Shown: positions 1 through 11,983, numbered from the stretch's first letter. The stretch: DNA of 64,000 nucleotides from Cycas panzhihuaensis (GCA_023213395.1 CM041465.1:33487741-33551740), one strand, 5' to 3'. Numbers and translations: made by a program. Notes: generated by a model from the letters alone, not told the origin.

Positions 1-1611
1 GCTACTTTCGTCAGCCCATCGAAGCCACATTCTTCCTGTGGCATAGTTGTATTGAATGCATGGTGACATTCGCCATTGGATGACAATGGGCATATTCAAA
101 GGATGTTTTTCTGCTATCATTCAGATGAAAATCACATGGGATTCAGATTCCATCCTTGATTTTAGTGTTCATAGCCACTTCTTTTCCATGGATGCCTACA
201 TTTCGTACCTTCCTTTGACTTATATTTATAAAAGAGTGATGATGATTTTGTTGATCCGTGTTGGGTTTGCCGTTGGATTTTACAAAGGTGACATTGTTGC
301 TGCTCATTCTATAGGTGAGCCTTCAACACGTAAAACCAACTATTCATATGTCTGGAAAGACATCAACCATTGGCAAACGATTGGATGATATTGTTAGAGC
401 ACCTCAACAACTTTTGGCATTTGTCAATATCAATGATCTTTCAGATTTACATGAGGGTAGTGTTATACGTGGAGATTGGGATGTTGGAGAAACCCCCAAA
501 AGGAGTGGTACACATGGTGGCAGCATTGGCATTCAACCAGGAACTATTGTTGCTACTCCACTTGCACTCGACCAATCACATGGGGTTGGAGGGACAGTAT
601 CACTGACTTCTGAACTCATTGTTGTTGTTAGCCTATCGTGTATGCTTCTAGAGATACCGTTTCCCTTGAGTTTTGAGTTAGCGCTGGTGTGTTCCATGTT
701 GATATTGTTCTAGGGCGTATGGTTCATGAACATGGTATCAAATTATTTTTAACTTTATGTTGAATTCTATAAGCTCCCAGTTGGTTAAGTCGCAATCATA
801 TGGAAAAATATAGTGAACAACAGCGAAAGTGTTCAAGGCACTCAATTGTATTTTAATTCTATATTGTTTTTTGATGACATATTGCCAGTATCTAAGGTAT
901 AACCTTTTTGTTTGAAGTCATGATTGAGTGTTAATGATTGCATTAGCAACAAGATTTAGAGATGAACACATTGGTTGGTCACTTGACATATTTCAGAGCC
1001 TGCCTCATGGAGAACTATCATGTTAGAAAGGAAAAAATGTTTTATGAGAGAGTGAGTTAATGAAATTCATGAGTCACATCTTATGTTTTTTGGTCTATTG
1101 CTAGTCCTTATAAGTTGTATGGTGGCTGTATATAGAGAATTTATGGAGATTGTTGAGAATAGGTATGAAGAGACCATTTATAGGGGCTTTAGTACATCGT
1201 TTTCACATATTACAGAGATTGAAGGAACCACTTGTGGAGGCTTCAGTTAAAGGAAACTGCTATATTTTACTACTCAACTCATTTGGTTGCCCAGGTAGTT
1301 CGGCCTATTCCCAACATGGTGTTGATAGATGTTGGAAAAACTTTGTACCTAAAGAAGTTTCCTATAGATCTGGTAGTTGCAGTGGTTAATTACCCATACA
1401 ATTTGGTAGATGGAGCTTTGGAGTTTTCTTTACGGACATCAAAAAGGGTTTGATCGGTTCAACAACTTAAGATATAGCTTGTACAAGTTGGAGATGTTCT
1501 CTATTTGATCCAACATATTTTGAAGGAGGAGGCAATTGTATGACTACTTTAGTGAAAATTTTAAGACAAAGGGTATAGTGTTTTTGATATGACATTTAAC
1601 ATTCTGGGGGG
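1..1611. other. Unassigned interior, probably 3' part of LTR element E0
   Basis: I cannot read gag, protease, integrase or reverse transcriptase motifs here in any frame. The longest open stretch on the plus strand is 315-713 (132 codons); shorter ones lie at 56-388 and 1150-1453. None resembles a family I know. The stretch is placed inside an LTR element only because a G-run (1606-1611) resembling a polypurine tract ends it and an LTR-like sequence beginning TG follows directly. It could equally be a captured host fragment carried by such an element. The left end is cut by the window. Confidence 0.35.
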
Positions 1612-2040
1612 TGTTAGAAGTAATGTTTACTGTTGAGGTTAAGTTGACCTCTAACTCTTTCATGTAATATTAAAATGTGTCATGAAGGTGTGTGCTTGTG
1701 CACATGTATCTATGTAATGTTTTAATGATGGACATAACACTTCTTTCATGTGATTGGACAGTTGTGAGGTGACTATGTACTATAAGTATATACTCATACT
1801 TAATACAATAATTGGACATGATCATTTCCCACAAGCTTTATTGTCTTATGTGTTTATACATACTTCATTCTTTGATTCATTTATAGTTTATATCTTAAAT
1901 CACCTCATGTTGTTATAGATTATGTTATAATGCTAATCTTTTTACACTCACATAATCCAAATCATTGTTATTTAATGTATTATCAAAATCATAGTTTTTT
2001 GACAACAACGGGCAACAAAAAGAGGGATGAGCTACCTCAT
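1612..2040 (+). repeat. LTR-like sequence of E0 (3' LTR, right end uncertain)
   Basis: It starts TGTTAGAAGTAATG directly after the G-run at 1606-1611. That start resembles the LTR starts of E6 and E7 (TGTTAGAATATAATG, TGTTGGAAGATAATG). A TATA-like word (ACTATAAGTATATA) lies near 1780. The second copy would be left of the window, so the right boundary cannot be fixed; it lies somewhere before the E1 insertion at 2046. AT-rich, with no coding potential. Confidence 0.4.
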
Positions 2041-2045
2041 ATGCC

Positions 2046-2252
2046 TTTAAAAGGTAATGTTTTGTCTAGAGTAATGTTTTATCTAGGTTGTCTAAAGTTT
2101 CTTGTAAGGCTCATGGATCATTGCCCCTTTTCTCCTCCAGAATGACAAGTGGCACAATCTCATTAAGCAGTTGCCATTTGTCCCATACACTTTGAATTGT
2201 ATTTATACATTTGCAAATGATCAACAAAGACACATGAGAGAATCCTTTTACA
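2046..2252 (+). repeat. E1 5' LTR
   Basis: It matches 6952-7157 almost base for base. The first two bases are TT where the 3' copy has TG, a point change. It ends ...TTTTACA immediately before the primer-binding site. A TATA-like word (TATTTATACA) lies near 2200 and is the probable promoter. Confidence 0.92.
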
Positions 2253-2264
2253 TGGTATTAGAGC
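2253..2264 (+). other. E1 primer-binding site
   Basis: TGGTATTAGAGC directly follows the LTR. It differs by one base from TGGTATCAGAGC, the complement of the 3' end of plant initiator-Met tRNA, which primes minus-strand synthesis in most plant copia elements. Confidence 0.9.
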
Positions 2265-2946
2265 AAGTTGTTGACGTTCCCCTGCCTGTGAGAGAATTTG
2301 GTCTTTGATAACCAAAAGGAGCATTAGGTCAAGCAAGTCAAAGAAGAACTAAGATATTCATCAAGCCAAGTCTCGAACAAAGGTTCGTGATCTGTGTACA
2401 GAGCCAAGTACGAATAGAGTACATAATTGTACAGACATCAAAAAATCAAAGTTGTCAGAATCTCACGAAACTTACCTAGATTATAGATTAGAGTCCCCTT
2501 GACATTTTTCTCTTCAGGACCGACGTCATTTGAAGTCGTTTCAAGGGACTTTTGGCTAGTTCTATAGGCATGCAGGTTTGGAGGCCTTCCACTTCAAATT
2601 TTCTCAAAAATCCAGCTTGAATCCTGGGTATTAAGTACCTAAACTCTCTCTCACTGTAAATCGAAGAGATTGGATCATATTTTATTGAGTTTTTTCTTAG
2701 TTTTGAGGGTTTTTTCATCATTTTCTTCAAAACCGTAGGGGTGCGGGTTTGCACATTGATAGTGTCGTTTCTCTCAGACCTGAGAGAGTTTTGGGAAAAT
2801 AACTTCAGATTCGGACACCCATTTTTGAGATCTATCAATTGGCATCCCCCCCCCCCAATTCGTATACTTTGAGTTTCGCACGGAAATCCATATAGCCATC
2901 CGTACAACCGTACAATCCTGTCAGAAATCAAATTCTGTGGTTAATC
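2265..2946 (+). other. E1 untranslated leader
   Basis: This is 680 bp between primer-binding site and gag start without plus-strand coding potential. A C-run near 2847-2858 is the only simple repeat. Open frames on the minus strand here have no homolog I recognise and overlap the gag start; I treat them as chance. Confidence 0.7.
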
Positions 2947-3840
2947 ATGGCCTCCTCTGCTGGTTCCTTGCCTAAGAATGATAATTTAATTGAAACAAAT
3001 TTTAGTATTTGGAAAATCAAGATAGAATGTCTCTTAAAAGCCAAGCATGCCTGGAAAATCACCACTGGTGATGAAAAACAACCCTGTGATATAGTTGATT
3101 TGCTAAATTGGGAGGAAAGGAACAACATTGTTCTTTCTGTGCTTAAACTTTCAATCTCTAATTTTTTGCTAGTCTATGTGGATGGTGTTGAAAGTTCTCA
3201 TGAGATATGGAAAACAATGTCCTCTATGTTTAGTCAGAAAAACGAAGCCAGAGTTGTTGCCCTAAGAGAAGAACTTTATAAGCTCAAGATGAAAGAAGGT
3301 CAAACTGTATCAGACTTCATAGCCAAATTGACTAATATTAAAACTACTCTTCTCACAGCTGGAGACAAAATAACCGACATTGATTTAATACATCTTGTAC
3401 TCAACAAATTACCAAAGTCATTTGATAACATGGTAAACATGCTGACTGGAGGAGGGCAAACTGCTACTATGACCGTTGTTGTTCTTACAGGTCATATGCT
3501 CAGTCAGGAGCAAAGGAATTAGAGATATGAAGAAGACTTAGAGGTTGAAGAAGCACTTGTGACTAAACTTCAGTTGGGAGGTTGAGGAAGAGGACAATAT
3601 AATCCCAAGACGCGAGGAAGAACAACAACAGGCTACAGAGGTTGTTGGAATGAAGGAAGGGGACGAGGAAGAACGATCCTTAATCCACCACATGATGCAA
3701 GAGTTTGCTTCAATTGTGGTAAACCTGGCCATTTTTCGAGCAGCTGCAAAGCCTTCAACGTTTGCTACCATTGTGGACAAACAGGTCACTTTCCGTACCA
3801 ATGTCACCAGAGAAGGGCCGAAATTCAAATAGGGAAGCAA
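2947..3840 (+). pseudogene. gag: E1 gag (copia)
   Basis: Structural protein that would form the cytoplasmic virus-like particle. The start at 2947 (MASSAGSLPKND) leads into the usual copia gag N-terminus (FSIWKIKIECLL) and helical core. Two perfect CX2CX4HX4C zinc knuckles follow: CFNCGKPGHFSSSC near 3706 and CYHCGQTGHFPYQC near 3760. The frame continues into protease without a shift. In-frame stops at 3520 (TAG) and about 3583 (TGA) break it. The gag of E2 is the closest relative in the window. Confidence 0.88.
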
Positions 3841-5202
3841 GTGATTGGAAACTACAGCGCTTCGGAAAATTGGTATGTTGATTCAAGAGCCTCACATCAC
3901 ATGACAGGAATTAAAGAATGGTTTGAAATCATCAAATCATATGATCTTGACAAATCTATGGAATTAGGGGACAATTTCCCTTTGCATATAAAGGGAATAG
4001 GCCAAATTGCCATAGAAATTGATGGAAATATTCAACGGATAGGCAATGTATTCTTTGTACTAGGATTGAAAAAAATTCTTCTGTTAGTATCCCAGTTAAG
4101 TGATAAGAAACTGAGGACAGTATTTGATGAGAACGACCTTTGTTACATTCTAGACATGAAAAGGAATGGTGCTGTAATAGCAAAGGGAGAAAAATATAAT
4201 AGGCTTTATAAGCTTCTTTCTACTCCTGTAGTGCTTGATAAAGGACCCACAAAATCCCCTTATGATGTAAATTTACTTGCTGTAACCAGCAATGATACTA
4301 ATGAAATGTGGCATTTGAAGTATGGTCATATTTCACATGATAGATTAGAAAAACTAAAAAGAACAAAGATGGTGAATGGAATGCTTGATATTTCATTTAA
4401 CTCATCTAAATGTGAAAGTTGTATGATGGGGAAACAACATAGGATTCCATTTTCAAAAAGCACATGGCACGCACAAGATAAGCTGGATCTAATTCATACT
4501 GATCTATGTGGTCTATTTACACTAGTTTCAACAAATGGAGCAAGGCATTTTTTAACTTTCATTGATGACTTTTCCAACAAATCTAAGACCTTCAATTATT
4601 TTAAAGAATTTAAAGTTGAAGCAGAACTGGAAAGCAACAAGAAGATAAAATGCATTCGCTCGGATGGAGGAGGTGAGTTCGTATCCAATGAATTTACTCA
4701 TTTCTGCAAAATACATGGAATCCACAAACAAGTCACAACTCCGTATACACCTCAATCAAACAGGGTAGTGGAAAGAATGAATAGAATAGTTGTAGAAATG
4801 GATCAATGTATGTTAAATGATAGTGAATTCACAAAGAAATATTGGGCAGAGCCTGTAAACACAATTGTATACCTGATCAACAAGAGTCCAACTCAATCAC
4901 TAGAGGAGGTAACACCAGAAGAGGCATGGATAGGTCACAAATCGAATGTAGGCCATCTTAAGATTTTTGGCTGCAAAGCACATGTACACATTTCCGACAA
5001 AAAAAGAACCAAGTTAGATAACAAAAGCATAGAACGTATAATGGTTGGATATAGTAGTCGTTCAAAGGCATATCATTGTCTTTATCCAAAGACAAATAAA
5101 CTTTATGTAAGCAGAGATGTAATATTTGATGAAAGGAAAAGACTCACAGAAGCCAATCATCAAGAAATAAACGTTGGTGATCAAAGTCGAGAGAGAAGTT
5201 AG
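3841..5202 (+). pseudogene. pol: E1 protease and integrase (copia)
   Basis: The protease begins with WYVDSRASHHMTG; the catalytic Asp remains but the usual DSGAS reads DSRAS. Integrase follows with an HHCC zinc-binding region (MWHLKYGHISH ... CESCMMGKQH). Its core keeps Asp in HTDLCG, Asp in RSDGGGEF and Glu in VVERMNR. About a dozen residues are missing after DDFSNK compared with E2 (DDFSRKVWVYF). The C-terminal part (KIFGCKAHVHI ... VGYSSRSKAYHCL) is typical of copia. Stop TAG at 5200; the same frame continues beyond it. Confidence 0.9.
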
Positions 5203-6387
5203 CTAGAAGATAAATCAGACATCACATCTGATAGTGTTGTAACAAAAAGTGATAATTTGGATGAGGAATCATCTAATACACAACAAACAAGTGACTCCAG
5301 TGTTCATCCATCTGATACCCAACAAGCCAGTGGTTCAGACTTACATTCTGAAGGTGAAGAAACAAGACAATCATAGGAACAAATCTCCAAAAAAGTACCA
5401 AAGTGGTATCTCAAAACCCTTGAAGAAACAAAGGGGGAAGTATTTGAGTATCGAACAAGGTGTCAGAAACCGCAAGCTCTAATCTGCACTATTTAACCAA
5501 ATACTTACAGAGAGGCAAGCAACTTTCCAGCTTGGAGAGTAGCAATGGATGCAGAGATGAAGGCCATTTATGAAAATGAAACATGGGATCTGGTAACACT
5601 GCCTAAGGATAAACCCATTGTAAACTGCAAATGGGTATATAAAATGAAAGAAAAACCAAATGACAAAATCAAGAAATACAAGGCAAGACTGGTAGCAAAG
5701 GGCTACACACAAACAACTGGAGTCGATTATGAAGAAACGTTCTCACCGATAGCCAAGTTGAATACTATGAGAACAGTAATTGCAATTGCAGCTCAGAAAG
5801 GATGGAATATTTACCAGATGGATGTTAAGAGTGCTTTCCTGAATGGAGATCTACAAGAAGAAGTCTATATGTATCAGCCTAAAGGATACATAAAGTTAGG
5901 ACAAGAAAATATGGTCTGCAAACTAAAAAAGGCTTTATATGGACTCAAACAAGCACCATGAGCCTGGTATGCCAAGCTAGATGCATATCTAAATCAAAAT
6001 AGCTTCCACATGTGTGAGTCAGATCATAGCTTGTATGTGAAATTTAATCAAGGATTAACATCCATCATAGTAGTATATGTGGACGACATGCTAATCACAG
6101 GGGATGACGAAGACTCGATCGCATTCATCAAGAAGAGATTTGAAAAAGTATTTGAAATGACAGATCTTGGAATGTTGCACTATTATCTCAAGATTGAAAT
6201 TAAACAAAACAATGATTCTGTTGTTCTATCTCAGTCAAAATATGTTAAAAACTTGTTGAACAAGTTTAATATGGAAAGTTGCAACAGTGTCACCACTCCA
6301 ATGGAAACTGGATGTGTATTAAACACTAAACAAGAGGCACAATCAGTTGATGCAACACTGTACAGGCAACTAATTGGAAGTCTAACT
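5203..6387 (+). pseudogene. pol: E1 reverse transcriptase (copia)
   Basis: A linker with stops at about 5374 and 5491 leads into [51 protein letters not shown]. The catalytic loop YVDDMLITG near 6077 is intact. A TGA at 5959 replaces the conserved Arg of QAPRAW. After LIGSL (about 6385) roughly 80 bp present in E2 are missing, joining directly to NAAKRILWYLKG. That deletion shifts the frame. Confidence 0.9.
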
Positions 6388-6944
6388 GGAACGCTGCAAA
6401 AAGAATCTTGTGGTATCTAAAAGGAACCATAAATCTTGGATTAGAATATAGAAAAGAGAATAATATGCAGCTAATAGGTTTTTGTGATTATGACTGGGCT
6501 GGAGATAGAACAGACAGAAAATCAACATCAGGATATTGCTTCTTTCTAGGAACGTCCTTAATTTCCTGGAGCAACAAAAAGCAACATACAGTTGCTTTGT
6601 CTTCAACAGAGGCTAAGTATAAGTCACTAGTCAATGCAGTATGTGAAGGAATTTGGATCAGATAACTTCTTAAAGACCTTGGACAAGAACAAACAGTACC
6701 TACTCAGTTATTCTGTGATAATCAAAGTACCATCAAAATGACCAAGAATCTAGTGTTGCATGCAAGAACCAAGCATATAGAAGTATATCACCATTTCATT
6801 AGGGAAAAAGTACAGAACAAAGAAGTTGAGCTCCTATATTACACGTCAGGAAATCAAAATATTGATGTCCTGACCAAACCCCTTAGTAGGGAAAAAATTG
6901 TTGGTTTTAGAAATCATTTAGGATTAAAACAGATAAAACATTAA
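6388..6944 (+). pseudogene. pol: E1 RNase H (copia)
   Basis: Downstream of the frame-shifting deletion the frame contains the copia RNase H domain: DYDWAGDRTDRKSTSGYCFF, SWSNKKQ, ALSSTEAKY, then after one stop at 6662 the tail with DNQSTIKMTKN, ARTKHIEVYHHFIRE and VLTKPLSREK. The final stop at 6942 lies just before the polypurine tract. Confidence 0.9.
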
Positions 6945-6951
6945 GAGGGGG

Positions 6952-7157
6952 TGTAAAGGGTAATGTTTTGTCTAGAGTAATGTTTTATCTAGGTTGTCTA
7001 AAATGTCTTGTAGGGTCATGTATCATTGCCCCCTTTCTCCTCCAAAATGACAAGTGGCACAATCTCATTAAGTGGTTGCCATTTGTCCTGTACACTTTGA
7101 ATTGTATTTATACATTTGCAAATGATCAATAAAGACACATGAGAGAATCCTTTTACA
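6952..7157 (+). repeat. E1 3' LTR with preceding polypurine tract
   Basis: It starts TGTAAAGGGTAATG after the purine run AAGAGGGGG (6943-6951) and ends ...TTTTACA. The 5-bp repeat ATGCC follows directly. Differences from the 5' LTR are scattered point changes. Confidence 0.92.
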
Positions 7158-8700
7158 ATGCCCCTTACGACCAATTTTGCAAAAAATTACAAGTTCCACC
7201 TCCATCGAAATCCAAATTGGGTTGAAGTTTGCCAAAACTATCTTGTTTTCCTCATATGCATTAACATTATTGTTGGCTCTTCCATTGTGCAATATATATT
7301 TGTTTCATTGATTGACAAGGTAGCGTTATGACTAGCGATAGTCATACTAGAGGCATAATCTAGAACCACTTCAATTGTACTTTTGACTTTACCCAACATG
7401 GGTAGAGTTACTTCCTTCTCATCTTAGCATAATGGTTCTTCCAGTTTTGAGATATTTTGTCTCATGGAGTTAAGGTCTTCTGAGTAGGGCGAGGTATGAT
7501 TCCATTCCTTCAGTTATTTGGATAAAGTTATTTCTCAAACTATGTGCACATATAAATTCCTCTTATCTTCATAGTTTTGTTTAACATAAATTTTTTCTTT
7601 TTATTTCAGTCTCATTCACCCTATGTAAGGTGGAAGCCTATTGCATGCTCATCTAGGTGTGAGAATGAACCATTTTGAGTTTGTTTGGATAGTTAGTTTG
7701 CTTATGATGTGATATGTTGTAAGGTGTTGGACTCTTTACCCTAACACTTTGAATGATGTAATCTTCATATTGTCATGGCTTGCAGAATACGAAAGCCAAC
7801 CAGATTGCTTCTGATGGCCAACATATATGGGGAAGCAAATGATATGAATGGAGGAGGAATAGAGGGACTAAAGCAAATGTAAGGCTAGGTGAGCTATTAG
7901 ACACTTATTTGACTTCCTTTGAGGCATAACTCCAACATATCAACATAAAAATTTTACGAAGGATGAATCAACCAAATTGGAGAGTAAGTCTTCAGCTTTC
8001 TAACAAGTGGTGGATCACTAGAAATAGGTCCCAAAAAGAAAAATGCAAAGGTTTGAAGTAAAAGTTTAAGTCCAGTCCCATTGTATAAAGGTTCGCTCAC
8101 AAATTTGCAAATGAGCAAGGCTGCTTGGCCATTGGTTTGTGAAATTGTGAATACAAAGGAATGCTCACAATTGTGGGCATGAGAAGATAACAAAGGGGCA
8201 TTGTTCGCAAACCTGCAAATGAGTATCTGAGTTTAAATAACTATTTAAATGGGCACAAAAACATATAGACAAAGAAATAAATGGCAAGTGTTCATAATTT
8301 GAGTTGGAATTCACTAAGTGGTTCATGGGTCCATCTCAGATCAATTACCAAAACAAAAAACAAAAAAAAAAGAAGGTTGGAAGAATAATGACTCATCCCA
8401 GAGGAGGAAGAGATGAGAGAGAATAGATAGAACAAAAGAGAGAGCTTGGAGAGGAGAAGAACAGGGTTTTGCATGCGCCTTTGTAATGAGCAACAAAAGA
8501 ATTTGAGAAGAATAATTTTTCTTTAGAGAGAATAGATTACGAAGCAAACAAGAAGATGTACGTTGTAGACTTGGCTTTGATGGTTTGGACTTGTAATAAC
8601 TAGCTTGCATGAGATTTTTACAATTGAAACATATGACTCCATAAATGACTATCCAAATTTGATTAAAGAAACTTGAGCTTGGTATGGTTTGTATTATATA
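7158..8700. other. Non-coding, unassigned (between E1 and the E10 3' region)
   Basis: Only short open frames with many stops. The stretch 7200-7600 read on the minus strand is weakly reminiscent of a retroelement gag but shows no usable motif. TTGCAAATGAGC-type words recur near 8110 and 8210. Around 8330-8560 the sequence is purine-rich. The composition is LTR- or leader-like, but no partner copy lies in the window. Confidence 0.3.
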
Positions 8701-9420
8701 CTCTTGGTGAGCACTACCATTCCATGAAGGGGCATGATTGGACTATGTTATGAATGTGTGTGTGAATTGCAACTTTAGTCTCGTTGGACTACTGTTATTG
8801 GTGTGAAATTATAGAATGAGATAGGATGTTGAATTAGTCTTCCCTATGCTCTGGATTTAACTTGAATAACAAGGATGTTGATGTTGAGTGTGTCTCCCCA
8901 TTTCTTTAAGGACATTGGGTGTGTCTCCCCTCAGTTAACCTATGAACAAAGGTGTTTAATGTGTAGCCCTTAGTTCTTGATTTGCATAGAAGTTGAGTGT
9001 GTTTCCCGTCAATTGATTGTATGAGCATTAAGGTAATGCTTGCAGTGCATGGATTCACACTCTTGTCGTTGATGAGTTATGTGTTTTCAAACACACAACC
9101 ATTGAGATGAGCTAGTAATGTGAACACATGCAAGTTTATTGAAATGCGAATTACATGATGAGGTAGTCCAATAAGATTAATTCGGCAAGGATCCGTATGT
9201 TGTATGATATTTTTGGTTTTGTCTAGGTGTACGAGCAAAGTATACAAGGAAATGAGAGCATGTAGCAGTGAATAAAAGCTTGCAACAGTAAATTGAGAGA
9301 ACTTGGGTCGAGTGAAGCCCCCCTCAATTGTTTTGATGGCTATGGGTTGAGTGTGGCTCCCCCATACCATTGCGGTAAGGAAAAGGTTACAGCAATAAAC
9401 TTTTAATAAGCCGAAAATAA
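8701..9420 (+). repeat. Dispersed imperfect repeats in E10
   Basis: The phrase GAGTGTGTCTCCCC recurs with changes near 8885, 8918, 8995 and 9350, with weaker relatives between. This sits upstream of the E10 extra ORF, the place where E3 and E5 carry clear tandem arrays, but the period here is irregular. I see no copies of the phrase in the E10 LTR pieces. It may be a decayed array or coincidence. Confidence 0.35.
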
Positions 9421-9429
9421 AAAGATTGC

Positions 9430-10661
9430 AATAGTGACTATTAAGGCATCTTCTTGATAAGATAGCTTGGAGGGAAATTTTGTGAAGAGAGAATTAATAG
9501 TACTCCAACATTCATATCATATGCTCTAGCTTGAGGGAACTTCCTTTGCAGTATTGTGAAAGGTTGGGTGGTGAATCCATTAGAAGCAATCTGGTTGGTT
9601 GGCTCTTTCTTTTATTATATCTCTAGTATATTGTCTTATTGATGAATGCAAGGCTATGGTTTGTTGTTACTTTTGCATGAGTTGTTAGCAGCAAGGAAAG
9701 AAATTGGTTCATAATTGTTTAAGCACCACTATTGTCCCAGATTTTTGTTTTCTTTGGGCAAATAATTTTGCTGTGCATATAACATTTGAAAGCCTTCGCA
9801 AGCTCAAATCATCTAGACAATTTGGTGCTAATGAAGAAAAAGTTTACGTATTGCCTTGCTAGAATTCTAATAACCCTCTAGAATATTTGGCATGAAAATT
9901 GGAATGAATATTTGTCAATTGGAATGAATATTTGGCATAGCCACTTCATAAGCAGTTATAGGAATTGAGAGGGTCGAAAATAGTGATTAAACACTTTTCT
10001 TTATTATTAAGGCTATTGTTTTCCCAAATCCCTATTGCACAACCACCTCATATGAAAATTGAGGAAGGTTGGGCCTTACTTTAGTAGTGGATAGGTGCAT
10101 TCCCATGGATTTGCATTTTGATGAGGTTAATCAATTAGTAATCACAGCATTAAGGCAAATTACCTCATGGCTCTGAGGTGACACACATTTCACTCAGCCT
10201 CATCATCCTTAAAAGAAAGTTAGAAAGCAAACAAGGCAAGCAGTTGAATCCACAATGGAAATGGAGTCAGTTGAAGAGACAACACCTCCACCATAACCAA
10301 GACAACTGATTGAGGGAACTTCCCAAGGAGAGGGAAGCATAGCAGATAAAACCCAATAAATTAAGGGATGGATGGATGAACTTTTGGGGGAATAGAAGCA
10401 AGAGCAACAATAAATTGCAAAATTACAAAAGGATTTGAAAGACAAAACATTGGACATGGAAAATTTATTGAAGATTAATGAAGACATGATGGAGGAAGCG
10501 CAAAAGGAGGATGTGCAATTTGGTGAGCTATAGGAGTAGCATGAGAGAAGTGGGGTAAGGTGACCCACTGCTAAAAGTCAAAAATTTGATGAGTTAAGCA
10601 ATGAAAATTTTGGTAACATTGAACAAGGATGCTCAAATCATCTTTTTAACCCCCAGATAGA
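9430..10661 (+). pseudogene. E10 extra 3' ORF (coiled coil), gypsy
   Basis: Read on the plus strand with several stops, 10209-10640 gives a charged helical segment (KLQKDLKDKTLDMENLLK, EDMMEEAQKED) and then the tail SNENFGNIEQGCSNH directly before a purine-rich tract. The same tail, as FENFVEQGCSNP, precedes the E3 polypurine tract, and E5 has a related RNFENL. The N-terminal half (about 9430-10200) is too decayed to align with confidence; KIAWREIL near 9460 may match KIKQAAWGEYI of E3. The product would be a retroelement accessory protein of unknown function. Confidence 0.55.
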
Positions 10662-10713
10662 TGTATGTAGTATAATGGGCTTCAAGATGCTTGGGACTGA
10701 TTAAGGGCATTTC
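10662..10713 (+). repeat. E10 3' LTR, left fragment
   Basis: The sequence CCCAGATAGA|TGTATGTAGTATAATG matches the layout of E3 (CAGGGATAGA|TGTTGGAGCATAATG), placing the LTR start at 10662. E2 interrupts it after 52 bp. The E2 TSD ATTTC (10709-10713) is repeated at 23285-23289, where the LTR resumes. Confidence 0.7.
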
Positions 10714-10920
10714 TGTTGGAATATAATGTTTTCTCCTGGGTTCTCTAAGGGGTAAGTATTAATCCCCTCATTTGTCACTCCTAATGTAGCCTCAAACACT
10801 TGTCTGACATGTCATATGTACATGTATCAGTTACACTTTCTCATGTATATTTAAGAAGGTATACTCTCTCATAATAAAGCAAATCAATTTACTTCATTCA
10901 TTTAGTCTGTGATTTTAACA
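10714..10920 (+). repeat. E2 5' LTR
   Basis: Begins TGTTGGAATATAATG and ends ...GATTTTAACA; matches 23076-23284. TATTTAAG near 10850 is the likely TATA region. The following 12 bases (10921-10932, CGGTATCATAGT) are a mutated initiator-Met primer-binding site. Confidence 0.92.
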
Positions 10921-10932
10921 CGGTATCATAGT

Positions 10933-11627
10933 AGGTTATCCAACCTGCCTGATAGAGGAAAAGTCTCAAGTTGAAGCAAGTCAGAATTTATTATCAAGTG
11001 AAGATATTAATCCTTGAATCAATCAACATAATTATTCCTTAAAGCAAGATCAGAAAGGACAGGAATCTCTTCTAGAAGGTGTACGGACTAGTCGTATGGG
11101 ACTGTACGAACAAGAAAAATCGAAGTGCTCACATCATAACCAAACTTTCCTAGATTATAGATCTCAGTGCCCTCGTCAATTTTCTCTTCTATGACGAAGT
11201 CATCAAACCTTGTCTCAAAGGTGTTTTATCCATTTTTAAAGGCGCACAAGTTTGGAGAAGAAATTCCAAAATTTTCAAAAAACTACCTCTGATTCTAGGA
11301 AAAAGATATTGAAACTCCTTCCTTGTGTCAATATGAATCATTCAAGATCGATTAAGAAGAATCTTAGAGTATTTTCTAATATTTGAGCATTTATTTCCAA
11401 AACCCTAGCCACCCTTCTAGTGATTTTGAAGAGAATATCTCCCAATCTAGGAAGAATCTTCCAAAATCGCTTGCATATCTGGAATGCTCTTAGAAAGAGC
11501 TTCAATTTGAGGTGCGCTTTATCTCAGATCTGTACACCTACAAACAGTATGGAAATCTGTACATCCATACAGATAGTCTGTTTTATTGACTGTTTTTAGC
11601 CTGTTGACATCTTTGAAGCTAAAAAAT
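10933..11627 (+). other. E2 untranslated leader
   Basis: About 700 bp without plus-strand coding potential between primer-binding site and gag, the same length and position as in E1. Confidence 0.65.
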
Positions 11628-11983
11628 ATGGCCTCTACCATCTTGGCTCTAAATGAGTAGGATAAGCTCAGAGATTCAAATTATTGTGTCCGAAAAATCA
11701 AAATTGAGATACTATTAAGGGCAAAGAATGCTTGGACAATTGCCATTGAGATAGAAAAGAGACCCAATGATGTTGTAGCACAGGCTAGTTGGGACGATAG
11801 GGATAACACTAGAGTCATAACTCTAAAATTATCTATTTCTGACCCCCTTTTGGTGTATGTTGAAAGGCTGAATTCTTTTGTTAAAATCTAGAAGGTTCTT
11901 ACAAATTTATATAGTCAAAAAAGTTGAGCTAGAGTTGTATCTCTTAAAGAAGATCTGTACAAATAGCATATGAAGGACAATGA
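11628..11983 (+). pseudogene. gag: E2 gag, 5' part (split by E3)
   Basis: From ATG at 11628 (MASTILALNE) the frame follows E1 gag: KIKIEILLRAKNAWTI, SISDPLLVYVE, ARVVSLKEDLYK, with several TAG stops. It ends inside a codon at the E3 insertion. Removing E3 plus one copy of its TSD AATGA joins KDN to ESVSDF in the same frame at 19444, exactly where E1 gag reads EGQTVSDF. Confidence 0.88.

Larger units (their letters stand above)
2046..7157 (+). mobile_element. E1: complete Ty1/copia retrotransposon
   Basis: A full-length 5.1 kb element with two LTRs of about 206 bp, an initiator-Met-type primer-binding site and a polypurine tract. The target-site duplication is perfect: ATGCC at 2041-2045 and again at 7158-7162. 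The polyprotein is in copia order (gag, protease, integrase, RT, RNase H). It is in one frame from 2947 to about 6385, where a deletion of about 80 bp shifts it. Several premature stops make it non-functional. The coding region is closest to E2, so the two belong to one lineage with short LTRs. It is inserted between E0 and E10 sequence. Confidence 0.93.

Noticed and set aside
280-330. VAAHSIGEPST on the plus strand, reminiscent of the SIGEP motif of RNA polymerase largest subunits
   Set aside because: Only a handful of residues match and the following sequence (TRKTNYSYVW) does not fit the polymerase consensus. Treated as chance.
2847-2858. C-run in the E1 leader as a functional element
   Set aside because: A single homopolymer in one copy, prone to slippage and sequencing error, with no counterpart in E2.
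2488-3128. Two minus-strand open frames (147 and 66 codons) overlapping the E1 leader and gag start
   Set aside because: They are opposite to a well-supported gag, have no recognised domain, and the E2 counterpart region is not open.
8292-8610. Minus-strand Ser/Leu/Phe-rich frames suggesting a membrane protein
   Set aside because: They are the complement of a purine-rich plus-strand tract; composition alone gives hydrophobic readings.
7717-8700. Possible LTR starting TGTTGGACTC near 7717
   Set aside because: No second copy, polypurine tract or primer-binding site could be found, so the boundary would be guesswork.
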